Shown: positions 45,723 through 58,010, counted from the first letter of the stretch. The stretch: 64,000 nucleotides of DNA from Hydractinia symbiolongicarpus (GCF_029227915.1 NC_079876.1:26693828-26757827); one strand, 5' to 3'. The notes: generated by a model not told the origin, from the letters alone. Translations and numbers: made by a program.

Positions 45723-46100
45723 GCTTTTCTAATGGCTAGTGACGTTTAGTCCAACCCCGGGCCTGTCAACCGAGATAAAATAGTAATGGGCTCATTTCAT
45801 CAAGGTCATTCTAGATTTGGAGAATCAGCGGGTAGCCAATGCGTGTGCAATGCTTTGTGGGCCATCTGTTACCCTTCTATTGCGTCTGTGCGTTACTCGA
45901 CTGAATGGGATCTTGATCGTATTTTTACACTAGGGAATGATCTTTACGTCAGCCTAGGTTACACCAGTCAATATCTTGCTTTAGACGAACTGCCCAATTC
46001 AATTACAACTGAAAACGGGAATATTCAAATTGAAAAGTCAGATTCCTATTTATTTGAACTTTCGAGAAATAGTACTTCCTCCTTTCTCCGTGCCCAGTAA
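45723..46100 (+). pseudogene. 2A-like peptide plus cysteine protease remnant, copy 2
   Basis: As in copy 1 with the same TAG inside the 2A motif (45747-45749, MASDV-stop-SNPGP), so that lesion predates the duplication. Keeps the segment STEWDLDRIFTLGNDLY that copy 1 lost, matching the protease pattern better. Ends at the TAA at 46098-46100. Confidence 0.52.
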
Positions 46101-46311
46101 TATGTCAATTATCTCACGCTATCTCGCAGTGAAACCAAGCATAAGAAGTGAGACGATATTTGAACTAATATCGTTATTCAGAGGAAAGTGGCTAAATTTT
46201 ACTATCTTAAAGCGGAAGAAAATTTTCTTTTTTACTTTCGTGGATAAACAATTCTCACTCACACTTTTAAAGTTCTCAGTCGCGCTGACCTCAAGGCCTA
46301 AGGGCCTCTAG

Positions 46312-46504
46312 TTAACTTTTGATTAGTGTTTTTAATTGTATACGTAATAGTTTTATTAAGAGCGTCAGGTGTAAATGTTGAAATTCTTTCTTCGGTTTTC
46401 ATTCCAAATGTATTTGTTGTTACGCTTTTTGAAACCAAAACCGGTTCATAATCAATGTTGAAAACGTTATTTTCTTCATCAATCAATCCCAACTGTAAAG
46501 CTTC
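46312..46504 (-). pseudogene. Ty3/gypsy protease C-terminal fragment, copy 2
   Basis: Reads ALQLGLIDEENNVFNIDYEP, then TTNTFGMKTEERISTF, as in copy 1, ending at the left Harbinger terminal repeat. Confidence 0.6.
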
Positions 46505-46796
46505 GTTCTCACTATGGGCTAAGGATGAGCTAACCATAGTGCGCATGATGCGCTAAGACCTTAGCCCATAGTGTGAACGTAAAAGTACCTGCTTATCTCT
46601 TCGCTAAACTCTTCGTTAGCTCATCGTTAGCCGATTTTTTGAAATCAAAATTTTTTGATATTTTTTTTCGGCTAACAGTGAGATAAGCTCACTTTCAGCG
46701 ATCTTCAAGGGAGGCCGACATAAATCGTGCTCAAAGCGATTTATTTTTTTACAAATAGTAATATGCTTTGTTGTAAAAGGTCATTTCAAAACTAAA

Positions 46797-47655
46797 ATGG
46801 TTGACAAAATAAAAAAACTTTCGTCCGAAGAAGAAGAAAAGTTAGCATTCAGGGTGAAAGATTATCCCTGTTTTTGACAAAACGGATAGGGGGTACAAAG
46901 AGAAAGACTGTGTAAAAATGCGTGGGAGGAAGTGGCTAATTCTTTCAAATTCCTTGAAAATGGTAAGAGCAAATGGCAATGTGTATCTGTTTTTTCAAGT
47001 CATACTAGCTTTAAAGTATTCTTGTTAAAAACGCATACTGGAAATTTACGAAAGATTATTGTTTTTACACCGTGCTGCAAAGACCTCCTTTGAGAAGCTT
47101 CGAAAAAGATATAATAAAAAGAAGAATGATTTTAAAAAGTCAAAAAAATCTGGCACATCCACCAAAGAGAGTGAAAAAGCTGAAAAGGCCCGTTGATCTC
47201 GGGCATCTGAAACCTTCAATAGGACAAGTTCCTTAACCTCACCTGTGCCACAGCAACAACAGCGCACTCTAAAAAAAAGAGGTCGACCTGCAAACGGACA
47301 AGCGAAAGATGACAAGGACGCTGCAAAACGAAGAAGAATAAACAAAAACGAATACCTCGATGACATGGAACTCAATTTAATTCGTGATTTGGGTAAATCA
47401 ATTAAGGCTGATTCCACCGAAAAAGAGATGGATGCAATCGATTTTTATGTGAAGTCACTGGCGGCTGATTTGCGAAAGCTTTCAGAGCGGGAATATATTT
47501 TGGTGAAACACGAAATTCAAGGAGTTTTATTTAAATACCAAATGGCACATTTTAGTCCAGTTCACAATAGTATTGTTACACCGACTGCATCAAACTAAAA
47601 TGATGCAATGAGTACACCGGGGAATGGATTTTACACGCGAATGGTGCATAATTAA
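46797..47655 (+). pseudogene. Harbinger I partner protein (MADF-BESS), copy 2
   Basis: The ATG at 46797 gives MVDKIKKLSSEEEEKLAFRV. A frameshift in CCCTGTTTTTGACAAAA ends the frame at TGA, and NAWEEVANSFKFLENGKSKW follows in another frame. The intron begins GTATCTG and ends GCTGCAAAG. In the second exon about 130 bp after AEKA are lost. The C-terminus is complete: DDMELNLIRDLGKSIKAD and AIDFYVKSLAADLRKLSERE match a BESS motif. A TAA at 47596-47598 (CAA in copy 1) truncates the last 19 or so residues. Copy 1 has the opposite deletion. Confidence 0.72.
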
Positions 47656-47741
47656 GATATTTTTTCTTGTAAATATTACACTAGGCATCAAATGAAACAG
47701 TGTACATGTAATATATAACCGTTTTTCATAATATATAAAAA

Positions 47742-49129
47742 CTAAGAACCGAAAGAGTGGTGACTTGTTCTCCTTATATAATCGTATTGCCACGAGACTG
47801 CACCAACAGCACTATTAACATAATCTGTAATAGTATTCCTCATTTGAAGGGCATCTTTACTATATCTAGACCCGCGAATCGGATTTAGGTTTTGAAACAT
47901 CGTTGTAAAAATTTTTCTCATCGACCTCCACTCTCCCTTCTTAATCTGACCATCTTTGCTTTCAGAGTCAAGGAAACCCTGCGGAGTATACATAGCGTTG
48001 TCGGTTTGTCTCAAATAGTTATGAAGACTGAGGCAAGCGAGAGTGTAATCTTCCACATTTTTAACGGTAGCTTTGATGGGCTTGTGAAAGATTCTCCATC
48101 TGGTGCTAAGGATGCCAAATGCGTTCTCAATTACCCTTCTTGCTCTGGAAAGCCGATAATTAAAGATTCTCTTTTCTTCACTGGTAAGAACAGATCCAGG
48201 GTCGGGTCTCATTAACCAAGTTTTAAGAGGAACAATTTCATCTCCAACAAGATAAAAAGGAACTGCTTCGGTGTTTTGATTAATAATCGTGCCCTTGGGA
48301 ACATTCAATGCATCTTCTTCCAATGCCTTTCCCATTGCTGAATTGGCCAGTACCCCACTGTCATTGTTGCTTCCAAATTGTCCCACATACATTGTCAAAC
48401 AATAATTGGCATCACAAACTGCCATCAAAACTAAAGTAAAAAAACCTTTATAGTTATAATATTGTGTGCCTGTGAATTTTGGACATTGGATCCTGATATG
48501 CTTCCCATCTATTGCTCCTTTTACATGTGGCATGTTCCAATTCGCTTCAAAGGTATCTGCAATTCTTAGCCAATCTTCCTGCGAATTTGGAGCGTTCAAA
48601 TACTTGATTTGAGCTGCTCCTAGATTGCAATACACGTTTCCGAAATAATTGATGATATTGTTGATTTGCCAATACGAAAGGAATAGCATAAAGATTGCTG
48701 AGCATCACCACTTGATAGATACCTTATGGTAATGACCAGCCGCTGTTCCGCTGATATCGATTCTCTCATATGAGTGTCTTGTCTTTGAATTACTGGACCA
48801 ACCAACGACAACAGATGTTCGAATCGGTCCGGTGACATGCGCAAGTACCTTAATAAAATTAACACCGATACCCTAATCGTGATATGCAAATACAACTGAC
48901 TGTAGGATCAGCGAACATTATTTTACCTAAAGAAATACTCTCTGTCGGAAACTTTAAGTTCTTGAAATAAAAGATGGTATTCTCCAAGCTCTTTTCTTCT
49001 AAGAAAGATTTCTCTGACCCAAAATCTTTTCCTTCTTTGCAATTTTGTTAATGCTCTTCTTTCTAGGCTACGTCGTCTTCTTCGAAGTAACAGTAACAAC
49101 AAGACTTTTTTTCGTTCTTTCTTTTTCAT
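47742..49129 (-). pseudogene. HARBI1-type Harbinger transposase, copy 2 (nearly complete)
   Basis: Exon 1 (49129-48927) encodes ERRALTKLQRRKRFWVREIF and YHLLFQELKVSDREYFF. The intron 48926-48849 joins in phase 2 to exon 2 (from 48848): YLRMSPDRFEHLLSLVGP, GKSTISSIISETCIAI. Next come a TAG and a one-base shift near 48620. The long frame 48600-47742 then holds VKGAIDGKHIRIQCP (first Asp), GQFGSNNDSGVLAN (second Asp region) and RARRVIENAFGILSTRWRIF (Glu), ending SFGS. Only these two adjacent lesions keep it from being an intact catalytic gene. It is the best-preserved transposase in the window apart from the novel recombinase. Confidence 0.85.
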
Positions 49130-49288
49130 AGCTCCTTCTCGTTTTAGTTTCGGCTACAAAAGAGCTAACGATGCGCTGTTGTGTGAACGTGAAATGAACA
49201 TATCAGGTACCTGTAGCTCAAAAATTGAAATCGGCTAACACAACATGCGCACTATGGTTAGCTCATCGTTAGCCCATAGTGAGAACCA

Positions 49289-50308
49289 AGCTTTAAGATC
49301 AAAGTTTTTACCATGTTGATTAAACGAAGAGTTGATAACTAGTGCCGCACTTGAAACAGGTGTGCGATCTCTAAAACTTTCAGAATTATTTTCTACATTC
49401 GGCACAACATTTGTTTTCTCACGTGCTGATATTTCGGTTTTAAAAACATCTAAAACTTGTCTAATATCCCAACATTCATTTTGATTACATTTTCGACTGA
49501 CCATTGAATTAAGTTCGGTAGGTGTTTTTGCCATTAACACTGGAATGAGCAGAGGTCCGTACATGTCCGAATTTATCCCTAATGCTTCCAAACTGCGCAC
49601 CTGGCTCTCAACATTATCATAAACCATTCTTAATTTTTTAACATCATTAATGTCGCTGATTACTTCCAAAGAAATAAGCATTTGCATATGTGCAGAAATT
49701 TGTAGTTGTTTCTTACCGTATCTTTCTTTTAGTAAATTTAACGCGACTTCGTAATTATTGTTTGTTAACTTTATACCCTCTAGTGTCGATGCGGCGTCCT
49801 TTTCCACCAAATTTTTCAAATAGGTTAATTTTTGTATGGATGACAGAGAATCATTTTTGTCAATTGCGCATTCAAAAGAATCAATAAAAGTTTGCCAATT
49901 TGAGGGTTGGCCGTCAAATATTTTAATTTCTATACGAGGTAATTTACGTTTGATGCTGAAGCACTTGAACTAAAAGTTCTTTCTGATGACGCAGTTTTCA
50001 CAGTTTTATCGATAAAAGAATCAATCTATTTCAGTTTTAAACATTATGATAAATTCTGTGGATAGTTGTTCTTCAGCATCTAAATGTGAATCTTCCTTGT
50101 CTAATAAAAAGTTCATGACAGCTTCGTCCAAAGTTTTCAATTTTTCAAATTTTTTACTTAATGTATTCTTCAACGATAATATTTTAGAATAGTCCGCATT
50201 TTCAGTATCTTTGATTTTTTCGATTTCAGCGTTAGCTTTGTCAAACAAAACAGAAATGCCCCTCTTAACCGTACCTCTCGACCTTTTAGCTTTTCTTAAC
50301 GTATGCAT
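49289..50308 (-). pseudogene. BEL/Pao retrotransposon gag (DUF1759-type), truncated
   Basis: Starts MHTLRKAKRSRGTVKRGISV at 50308; a stop/shift lies near 50020-49930. Then YLKNLVEKDAASTLEGIKLT, VALNLLKERYGKKQ, RSLEALGINSDMYGPLLIPV and SMVSRKCNQNECWD match the gag-like region of BEL/Pao elements. It ends abruptly at the right terminus of Harbinger element I; zinc knuckles, protease and RT are absent. Found only in copy 2 of the duplication. Confidence 0.82.
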
Positions 50309-52060
50309 ATTTTCTGGAGCGCAAAAGACAAAATGTAAACAAATAACGTCAAGTCAAAACAAACCTCAAAAACAACGTAAAAACATTAACCAATACCGTA
50401 GTCTATCAACTCAAAAATTCAAACAATAAAACAATAAAACCTCTCTTACCACAAACAAAAAATATTTTCATAAAAATTACGACACGTTTTATTTTTAACA
50501 TGTTTCGACTTTACCAAAGTCATCTTCAGAATATTATACAAAAGTTGATACATACATTCTTTATACAAAAATTTTTTCAAAAATTATTTAAATATTTCCC
50601 AAAAGTACAATTTTATATGAATTATACAAAATTAAACAAAAAAATGTAGAGAAAGTGATCTCTCCGACGGCTCCAATTTTCTGTCTCTTGCACAGAAAGA
50701 ACGACTGATTGCGATAAGAGTTATAAACGAACTGCCACAAGAAGGCCGAAGGCGCGAGAAACGTGAGGAGGACTGGGACTAACAGAAGCGAATCTAAAAA
50801 CAAAAAAAACCTAACACAATCTGCCAGGCTTGGACTAAGCATCCTTATTCTCGCAAACATTCAACCTTAAAAGATCCTTCACACCATGTACCTTTTCAGA
50901 TCTCCCTGGATTGCCGTCAGCACCAAATCTAGTTTCAGCTTGCTTCTTCTAAGCTGAAATTCAAGATTATCGTAGAAGTGCTTTTTCTCCTGGGCTGAAC
51001 TAAATTCTTACACAGTTTATAAGACCACTGACGGTGGAAAAGACCATAGATTGTGAAGGCTTTTTGTTTTTGATGACTGAAGAGTGTGTGTTGTTCATTG
51101 GTTGGATGGGTCTTCAATTGCAATCTCGAGACGATTGATAACTCCTTTCGAAAATGGAGCGTGGCGGATTTCGAAGCATAAAAGTTGACTGGGTGGTGAA
51201 GTGAATTACTTGTTTAAGTTTGAGACGATATGTAATGGTTTTTTGGGTCGCCGTTGCTGGGTTCCATGTCTGCCTTTCTAAGGGGCGGTTGCTTGGTCAG
51301 CCCAAGTATTACGATACGATTTCACAAGTGTTCATGTATAAGGTCGGAAAGCTTATTTGTTTCCAGGTTTGCTGCTTTTCATTCTTTGTCACAACCTTTC
51401 TAAGGGCTTGGTTCCAAGTCTACCTTTTTAGCCCTGGGTTCTGTGGAAGTAGGTAAAACAACAACGATACGAATTGTAGTTGTCGACTCTTCTTTTTCCA
51501 ACGTTTAACAAAAGTTATTGGTTTTGGCGAATGGTGTCAATGAGTGTGGCTGGTGTCTTGCAGGAGACAGGGGTTGCTTACTGAATGACCCGCACCAGAT
51601 CCCAAGCATGAGTGAATTTCACCAATCCTCATGTTTCCACATTGATAGGTGTTTGTTTCAGTACAGCCGAAATCCATTAGCTTTTCGATAATCCCTGTAA
51701 AGGGGAGAATGCAGAAGTTTTCCAGTGGCTTCTTATTCTTTGGAGAGAAACCTCCTTTTTTTCATTAACATATGTCTGTCTTAAAAGACTAGTTATATCT
51801 GCATTGCCATGTAGTTACTCCTATTCCCTTTGACAATTTTAGCTGTGTGGTGTTTTTGCGCAGCTTTAGAAATATTAAGGCAGGTAGGGTGTGTCAAGTT
51901 AAGGCACTGAGAATATTGTAAACGTTTTCTGTTAGTGCCACCCCATTCTGAACATTTCGGCGTAACTTTTTGATTGTGTGTACCAGGACCTTGGTTAAGT
52001 TCAATATCAATGAATTAGGGGGACTTTATATATAGCTAACTTTATTTCCAAACTGATGGC
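50309..52060. other. Unassigned segment of the copy-2-specific insert
   Basis: No LTR for the BEL gag could be fixed. Around 50490-50540 the minus strand reads CTGAAGATGACTTTGGTAAA then GTCGAAACATG, a sequence style often found near the 3' end of non-LTR or Penelope-type elements, but no RT or endonuclease domain is recognisable in the broken minus-strand frames at 51200-50590. 51.2-52.06 kb holds nothing I can name. Confidence 0.3.
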
Positions 52061-52334
52061 TTTTATACTTATAGTTTTAGTTAATTTACACTTCGTAAAA
52101 TATGTGTATATCTTAACACACCATATATATAAGATACTGATAATTTTAAATTAGTGACTTCTGCGGTAGCCATATTTTCAACCACGCCCTTGTCTTTAAC
52201 AACATCAATATGACCATTTGCAAGTGTCCTTCTTGTTAAGTTGCAAATGATTGTGACAATATTGCAGTAATCTATATATAGTACATGCAATACAATTTGA
52301 TCAATGACATGTTTTAACAATCCCGTTACAACCT

Positions 52335-53730
52335 CACTAGGAAGTAGTAACATTGCCCTCACGGTATTCGACTAGCATATTTTTTACAACTTGCTTCTGA
52401 TGTTCTTCAGCCCTTCGAATGGGATTCCTATTGAGAACAGCTGTAGCATTGTTTGTCTGAAGAAACTCAAAGGGAAGCAAGGGACAGCTACCTTCACAAT
52501 CACATTTTTTGTTGCAGAAAGAGCAACAATTATGCCCTGGTGACAAAGGGATTTTTGTATTGACATCTTCATGAAATGGAGGGAATAGAGCTGTCCTTAC
52601 GCAACTTTGCGTTCATTACGAATGTAAGCCATCATAGATTTCCTTATTCTTCTCTGACTTTGTGAAAATGTGTAGAGTATTGCGTGACAAAGTCTAGTGC
52701 AGCTCCATAATGGATAATATACTTAACATTTTTTTGTATTTACACCGTATCCCAAGGAACTTGTAGCAACTTCAAACCTGCTCACACCAGTGAGTAATGT
52801 TTCTTTCTTTAGCATCTTTTGCACATGGTAAAAAATAAATCCGCACAAACACACAAAACGACAAAACAATATAACCTTGGGTGCATCAAGACCTCTTACT
52901 AAAATATTAATAACCCATCTTAAACTTTCAACATTTTCACGGTCAGGGATGTCAATGATTGTGTCAAACGGGATGTCAAAACGAATGTTCTTTCTATCAC
53001 TACAAGTGGATATGACAAATTACAGCTGCTGATTATTAGTTGACTGAGATCAACATCAACTGTTGCACTGTGGGCAAGAACTGGCAAATTTTTAAATAAA
53101 AATTGATCTCATCTCGCTAATTCTACTAAATGCTTCACGGAACGGTTCATTATTTCTGTTCGCTGCTACACCCTAAATAGAAAATGATTTCAAACTTTAG
53201 CGTTAGTTTGACACTGGTATAATCAAAATATAGATAGCTAGCAATTATTTGTGTATAAAAAATAACACATTCAATTCACTTTGTGAACTTCGTCCACAAG
53301 ACAAACGACATTATCCACCATATATTTACTGCATAAAAATTCTCTCCACTTTTAATTATCAAGCCATGACTCACGAAAGAAAATATTGTACTCTCCACAA
53401 CAATTTTTTTGAGAAAAAGCCACATCCAACTTGGAAGCCTGCAATCCCAAAGCAGACAACGAATTTGCTGAAGCTACTTAATCTTCTATCAGGGAAATTA
53501 AAGGAGACACAACGAAAACCTAAGGGAAGAAGATGCAGCTACACGCAACTTGGTACATACAAATAGCAACAACTGATAAATCGAACTTCCATAAGACGTG
53601 GGAAACACACACAACGTAGCTACGCCATTTAACACATTTAGTAGACCCTGCAACTGTTTTGGCTTCATAAAAATTTAAAGCTGGCCAGTGCTTGTGCAAC
53701 AGTATTAGATTCGTCTGCTAACGTCGCCAT
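52335..53730 (-). pseudogene. RecQ-like helicase remnant
   Basis: Minus-strand blocks in the order of a RecQ helicase, in shifting frames. A possible first exon MATLADESNTVAQALASF lies at 53730. Near 53170-53050 are PFREAFSRISEMRSI and LPVLAHSATVD (motif III-like, LALTATA in intact RecQs). Near 53010-52880 are DRKNIRFDI, then ESLRWVINILVRGLDAPKVI and LFCR. Near 52790 is SSLGYGVNTKK, near 52720 IHYGAALDFVTQYS, and at 52546-52450 a Cys cluster HNCCSFCNKKCDCEGSC like a RecQ zinc-binding region. Stops and shifts separate all of them. The N-terminal Walker A part is missing or unrecognised. Such helicases occur both as host genes and within some animal transposons. Confidence 0.55.
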
Positions 53731-54245
53731 GTTGAAAGTAATGATTTATAAGCGCAATTTAAAAAAATCAGTCTCACTATAATATAATAAGTATGCGTAA
53801 TATAATTATTTCTTTAGGAAGTGTATCCACCGACTACAACACTTTATGTAATTATTCCGAGAGAATATAAACCAATCAGAGAGGGGCAGTCAACTACTGG
53901 CTCCGGGTTGGACCTGTCTCTCTTTTCTGCGAGAGAGTAAAAAAATACAGCGCAATAGCGAAAGCAGGAAAGAGAGGCAGGTATCCTTTCCACTGCTACC
54001 TGAGCGCTACCTGAGCTATTTCATCAGCCTTAATTTCAGGCATGTATCTGTATGCAGCAGCAAAAAAGTAACTCTGTGCATTACACCCTGAACAGTTTGC
54101 ATTACGTCTTCTCTACAGCCAATATTTTCGGAAAGTGTCATTCTTCTATTGAGTACTCTACCTGCTCCATGAATATAAATTTGGTTAAAAACAGGAGAAT
54201 GTCCCTCAGGAGGTTGAAAATCCCCAACATGACGAAAGCATGTTG
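53731..54245. other. Right part of the copy-2-specific insert, no gene recognised
   Basis: Contains short inverted motifs (CTCTCTTTTCTGCGAGAGAG near 53919) and repeated CTACCTGAGC near 53995-54013. Only short unconvincing open frames are present. It may hold the upstream region of the RecQ-like gene. Confidence 0.35.
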
Positions 54246-54355
54246 TAACTCCTTCTCGTTTTAGTTTCGGCTACAAAAGAGCTAACGATGCCCTGTTGTG
54301 TGAACGTGAAATGAACATATCAGGTACCTGTAGCTTAAAAATCATGGGCATCACA
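54246..54355. repeat. Second copy of the Harbinger I right subterminal region
   Basis: ACTCCTTCTCGTTTTAGTTT through TATCAGGTACCTGTAGC repeats 49128-49230 almost exactly and corresponds to 18930-19040 in copy 1. The 5-kb BEL/RecQ insert is therefore bracketed by direct repeats of the Harbinger right end. The outer terminal repeat is deleted here. Confidence 0.85.
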
Positions 54356-55330
54356 TTATGTGAAGGAGTATTCATCAACTCCAACTCCTGACTTTTTCAC
54401 TTTTTGTAACTGCGGTGAAGCTAAGTTGTAAGTTTCTCTTGTTATTTTTGACAATTGACTTCCCGGATCGTGCAAAAAGTCATAGTTTTTACCTGCAATG
54501 TTTATTTTAAGCATTGTGCGACCACCTGGCTCTAATGCGTCATGTTTTGTTATAGAATTTGAAATTGCTGCAGAAAATTTTAAACTGTCATCCTTGTTCT
54601 TTTTGTTGTGGCAAAACTTTGCGATTTGCCCAGTCTTCTGGCAAACAAAACATTTTCTAATTCGGAAACAATTACTCGAGACGTGATTGATTCTCCCACA
54701 ATGAAGGCAGTAACGGTTTTGTCTCGTGTCCATGCCTTCAATTTTTGACGCTAGTGTTTCAACCATACTCTCAAGTCTTTCTAGGCGTGGATTCTCAGTT
54801 TTAGATTTTACAGAAGCTCCGGCTACCATAAGAGGATTTCCTTCCATTTTTGATTCGATTAATTCCAACATGGTTTCTAGCGATTTATTACCAGTTCATT
54901 GCAAAATTTGAACTTCTTTTTTGAATTCTTTGTCTTGTTGTGCTACCACGTGGTTTATAGCAATCGCTTCTGTTGCATCGGCATCCATTTCATCGATATT
55001 ATAATGTTCTTTTATTATAGTTCTTAAATCGCTAGCATATGTATTAATACTCGTACCTTTTTTAAATGATAATGATCGTAGCTTAGTTTCTAAAGTTCTG
55101 CGGTAATCTTTTCCTGCGAGGCGATTTTTCAACACGTCTTTCAACTCACTCTAAGTAATTTCTCCATTGTTTGCGATCACATTTGATACAGTAGCAAATG
55201 CACTCGATTCGGTACAACATATTAACATTTGCCTACGTCTGTCGATTGGCCTACCCAATGCTGCAAGTTGTGCTTCGAATTGTAAAATCCATTGATCAAA
55301 CGATACTGAATTGTCTCCTTTATTTTAATA
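54356..55330 (-). pseudogene. Ty3/gypsy gag and protease N-terminal half, copy 2
   Basis: As in copy 1: gag (KNRLAGKDYRRTLETKLRS), the same in-frame stops after GEIT and ILQ, knuckles CLHCGRINHVSSNC and CFVCQKTGQIAKFC, and protease block DFLHDPGSQLSKI. It ends GVGVDEYSFT at a TAA created by a deletion at the Harbinger junction. Confidence 0.82.
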
Positions 55331-55599
55331 ACGTTTTATTTATCTTATCTCGGTAGAACCTCCAAAATGTTGTCTGGTTTGAGAAAAATGTTTTTACTCA
55401 TAACTAACTATGTACAGGTTGGTTCACGTATATATGTACAAGTTGTTTCGTTTACCCAATGTACAATAATACAACATATATACTACGGGTTTCGGTTATC
55501 GAGGGACTGGGCTGGACTACGATGTTGCCGCGTAAATTTAAAATAGTTAAGCAAGCACGCTTATGCGATCTAGTACGGTGTTCATCTATCAGTTGAATT

Positions 55600-56590
55600 A
55601 TGCCTTATAAACGGGAAATGAGAGAGATTGTATTGCTATCTTACGATGAAGGACTAATTGATGATGAAGAGATGGTTTTACTCTACGATATGAATAAATC
55701 TAAAAACCCTGATTTTCCGTATTGGTAGTATTTCTATAAGAACGACGTGTTTAACTTCAAAGAAACTCTCCAGATACCTGAAGAAATTGAATGTTACAAC
55801 AGAACAGCAATAAGTGGAATTGAAGCCTTGTGTATATTCTTGAAACGATTTGCTTATCCATGTCGGTATGGTGATATGATACCCTTGTTTGGCCGATCAG
55901 TACCAGAGCTAAGTATCATATTGCACTTTTCTCGACTCCTATCTGATTTAAACCAACCATATTTACAGCCTGGTCAGTTGGAAATGTATGCCAATACTGT
56001 TCATGCAAAAGGTGCTGCACTGGATAATTGCTGGGGATTTATCGATAAAATAGTGAGGGCCGTTTGCAGAGCAACAAATAACCACTTTACAACGGCCATA
56101 AAAGAGTACACTCCATCAAATTTCAATCGGTAGTGATACCTAATGGATTAATTGCTAACCTCTGGGGTCCCATGGGAGGTAAACGGCATGATTGTGCATT
56201 ACTAAATAATTTAGGCTCACTCAATAAACTTAATCAACATTCGTTTTCCCTAGCTGGCAATCCCTTGTGCATCTACGGAGATCCTACGTATCTTTTACAC
56301 CTACAAAGTCCAATAAGAGGCGCTAGATTAATCCCAAATGAAAAGTTGTTTAACCAATCTATGAGTTCAGTCAGGATATCGGTTGAATGGGTGTTCGGTG
56401 ACATTGTCGAAAATTTGGCATTCTTGAACTTTCGTACTTTCGTAAGAACTTGAAGATTGGACTAAGTGCTGTCGGAAAGATGTACACCTGGTACATGCGC
56501 CTTGCTACACAACGAACTTGCTTGTATGGTAACATAACATCAGAGTACTTTGACTTAGATGCACCTAAAATTAACGACTATTTTTTGTGA
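55600..56590 (+). pseudogene. Harbinger-type DDE transposase II, copy 2
   Basis: Nearly identical to copy 1, with the same two frameshifts. An additional TAG in CCGTATTGGTAGTATTT (AAG in copy 1) near 55727 and ATG-to-GTG at the following Met disrupt the N-terminus. Catalytic blocks GFIDKIVRAVCRA, IYGDPTYLL and VRISVEWVFG are kept. Confidence 0.8.
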
Positions 56591-56865
56591 ATACATTTTG
56601 CTGTTTGTTTATCACTGATCCTTAGAATAGACTGTTTCTTTCATATTCCGTTCTGTATTGTAACCAAAATTTTGTTTTTATTGCTTAATCAGCGGAAATT
56701 CTGAATTCCTAGCCAATCAAAATGCTTAATTCTACAAAATTCCTAGTAAAATCATACTGTACTGAGAACTGTCAAGGAAAAAAAAAAGAAAAATAGCGAG
56801 GTTGATGTCTAGAAAATAATTCTACTTGTAAATAAAAAAAACAAAATACAACTTCTAAGTGTTAC

Positions 56866-57580
56866 CTATGTCCCTTGATGTCCCGTTGTTACTCTTTGTT
56901 GCATCTGCATCGACATGTTGTTTTTTTGCTGCTGTTGCTGCATCTGAAGCATAGCTTGTTGTTGTTCCATCATGCGATTAAATTAAGCATCCTGATTCTC
57001 CAAACTTTTTATTTTTATTTCTTGTTGCTTCTTTCTTAAATAAATTTCCTGTTCTCTCGCGTTGAATTCTTTTTCAGCCTTTTCTTTCAAATAACCTATA
57101 GTTTCGCTCCCAGAAGATCTAGTTCTCTTTGGTCTTTCCCCTCTTCAAGATCTTGTTTTCTTTTAGAGGTTTCAGAAAATGTTTCCATGCATTTCCTTCT
57201 CATATCTTTGGCCTTACTCTCGTCACTTTCCTGTTTTTCTCGTTTCAATAAAGCTTAGTCTTCAAGCTCCTTTTCATACTCTATAATTTTGTCTAGTATT
57301 TCTTCCATCAAAATATCAAGCTCAGTTACATCAGTTTCGATCCCAGATGCTTTTTTTTCATCTGATGCCGTTTTCTCATGCTTCTTCCGCATGGCAGCAA
57401 AATGCTGTCGAACAGCTTTTTGATAGACTGAGAAGGAAGGAACTAATTCGATACTGTTGAGGTTAACAGCGACTTTGGACCAAGAATCACCTCTTTCCTT
57501 GGTGCTTTTTTAATCTGGTAAGGTTCGATTAACATGATCTCGCGACACAACAAGATTTCTCTTTCTTCGTTCCAAAACAT
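56866..57580 (-). pseudogene. Harbinger II partner protein, copy 2
   Basis: Same blocks and the same internal stops as copy 1, including TAA in the NQDA-stop-FNRMM stretch and the Gln/Met-rich tail, with a few further substitutions. Confidence 0.58.
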
Positions 57581-58010
57581 TGGACTCCTACAGAGAAAAT
57601 CAAGAGAACCAAGCAATTGCCATTAAGAAACAACAAAAACTGAAAATAGTGGCTGTAAATAGAGTAATAAAATTGCATAACTTACTGTATTTTTGGGTTT
57701 TTTTGTGGTGCATACAGCCATCCTTTCGCTCGTATTCTTCACTCCGACTGAGGTATCAACATGGCGTTGTCTACGAGTATAGGACTACACAAATTTGGGA
57801 TTTTCTCTGAGTTGCGCATGTGCAATGACTAAAAATTTACGCTGAAGCCTGTAGCATATTCTCACGTCGTTGTTGCCTAATACCGTCATGAAACCTATTC
57901 CATAAAATAAAATTGCTGAGTGATTGTTTTAGTTGGACTGAGTAACGACGGGCTATTTCCTGTGTTTCTATTTAAAACTGAATTTCCGACTGAATTTCTG
58001 TGAAATTGTC

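Larger units (their letters stand above)
43480..46311 (+). mobile_element. Helitron-like insert, copy 2
   Basis: Same ends as copy 1: TCAGCCCCG at the left and AGGCC-TAAG-GGCCT, CTAG, T at the right. Longer because of a 660-bp segment (44467-45127) that repeats part of its own neighbour (CCTTTGGCGAAAATAATTCC occurs at both 43986 and 44762) and ends in a strong foldback. Confidence 0.42.
46505..49288. mobile_element. PIF/Harbinger element I, copy 2, with both termini
   Basis: The left terminus TTCTCACTATGGGCTAAGG (46505) and the right terminus ending CGTTAGCCCATAGTGAGAA (49288) form inverted repeats of about 45 bp sharing GAGCTAACCATAGTGCGCAT. AAGCTT occurs just outside both ends, but it is itself palindromic, so its meaning is unclear. 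The left flank is Ty3 protease; the right flank is BEL/Pao gag, so the two ends did not originate from one simple insertion. Confidence 0.82.
55490..57857. mobile_element. Harbinger-type element II, copy 2
   Basis: Same layout as copy 1; left end CTACGGGTTTC at 55493. The right end is changed to GAAGCCTGTAG, weakening the inverted repeat. Confidence 0.58.

Noticed and set aside
46490-49300. AAGCTT as a 6-bp target duplication of Harbinger I copy 2
   Set aside because: AAGCTT is its own complement, PIF/Harbinger duplications are normally 3 bp, and the two flanks belong to different retroelements, so the match is probably chance.
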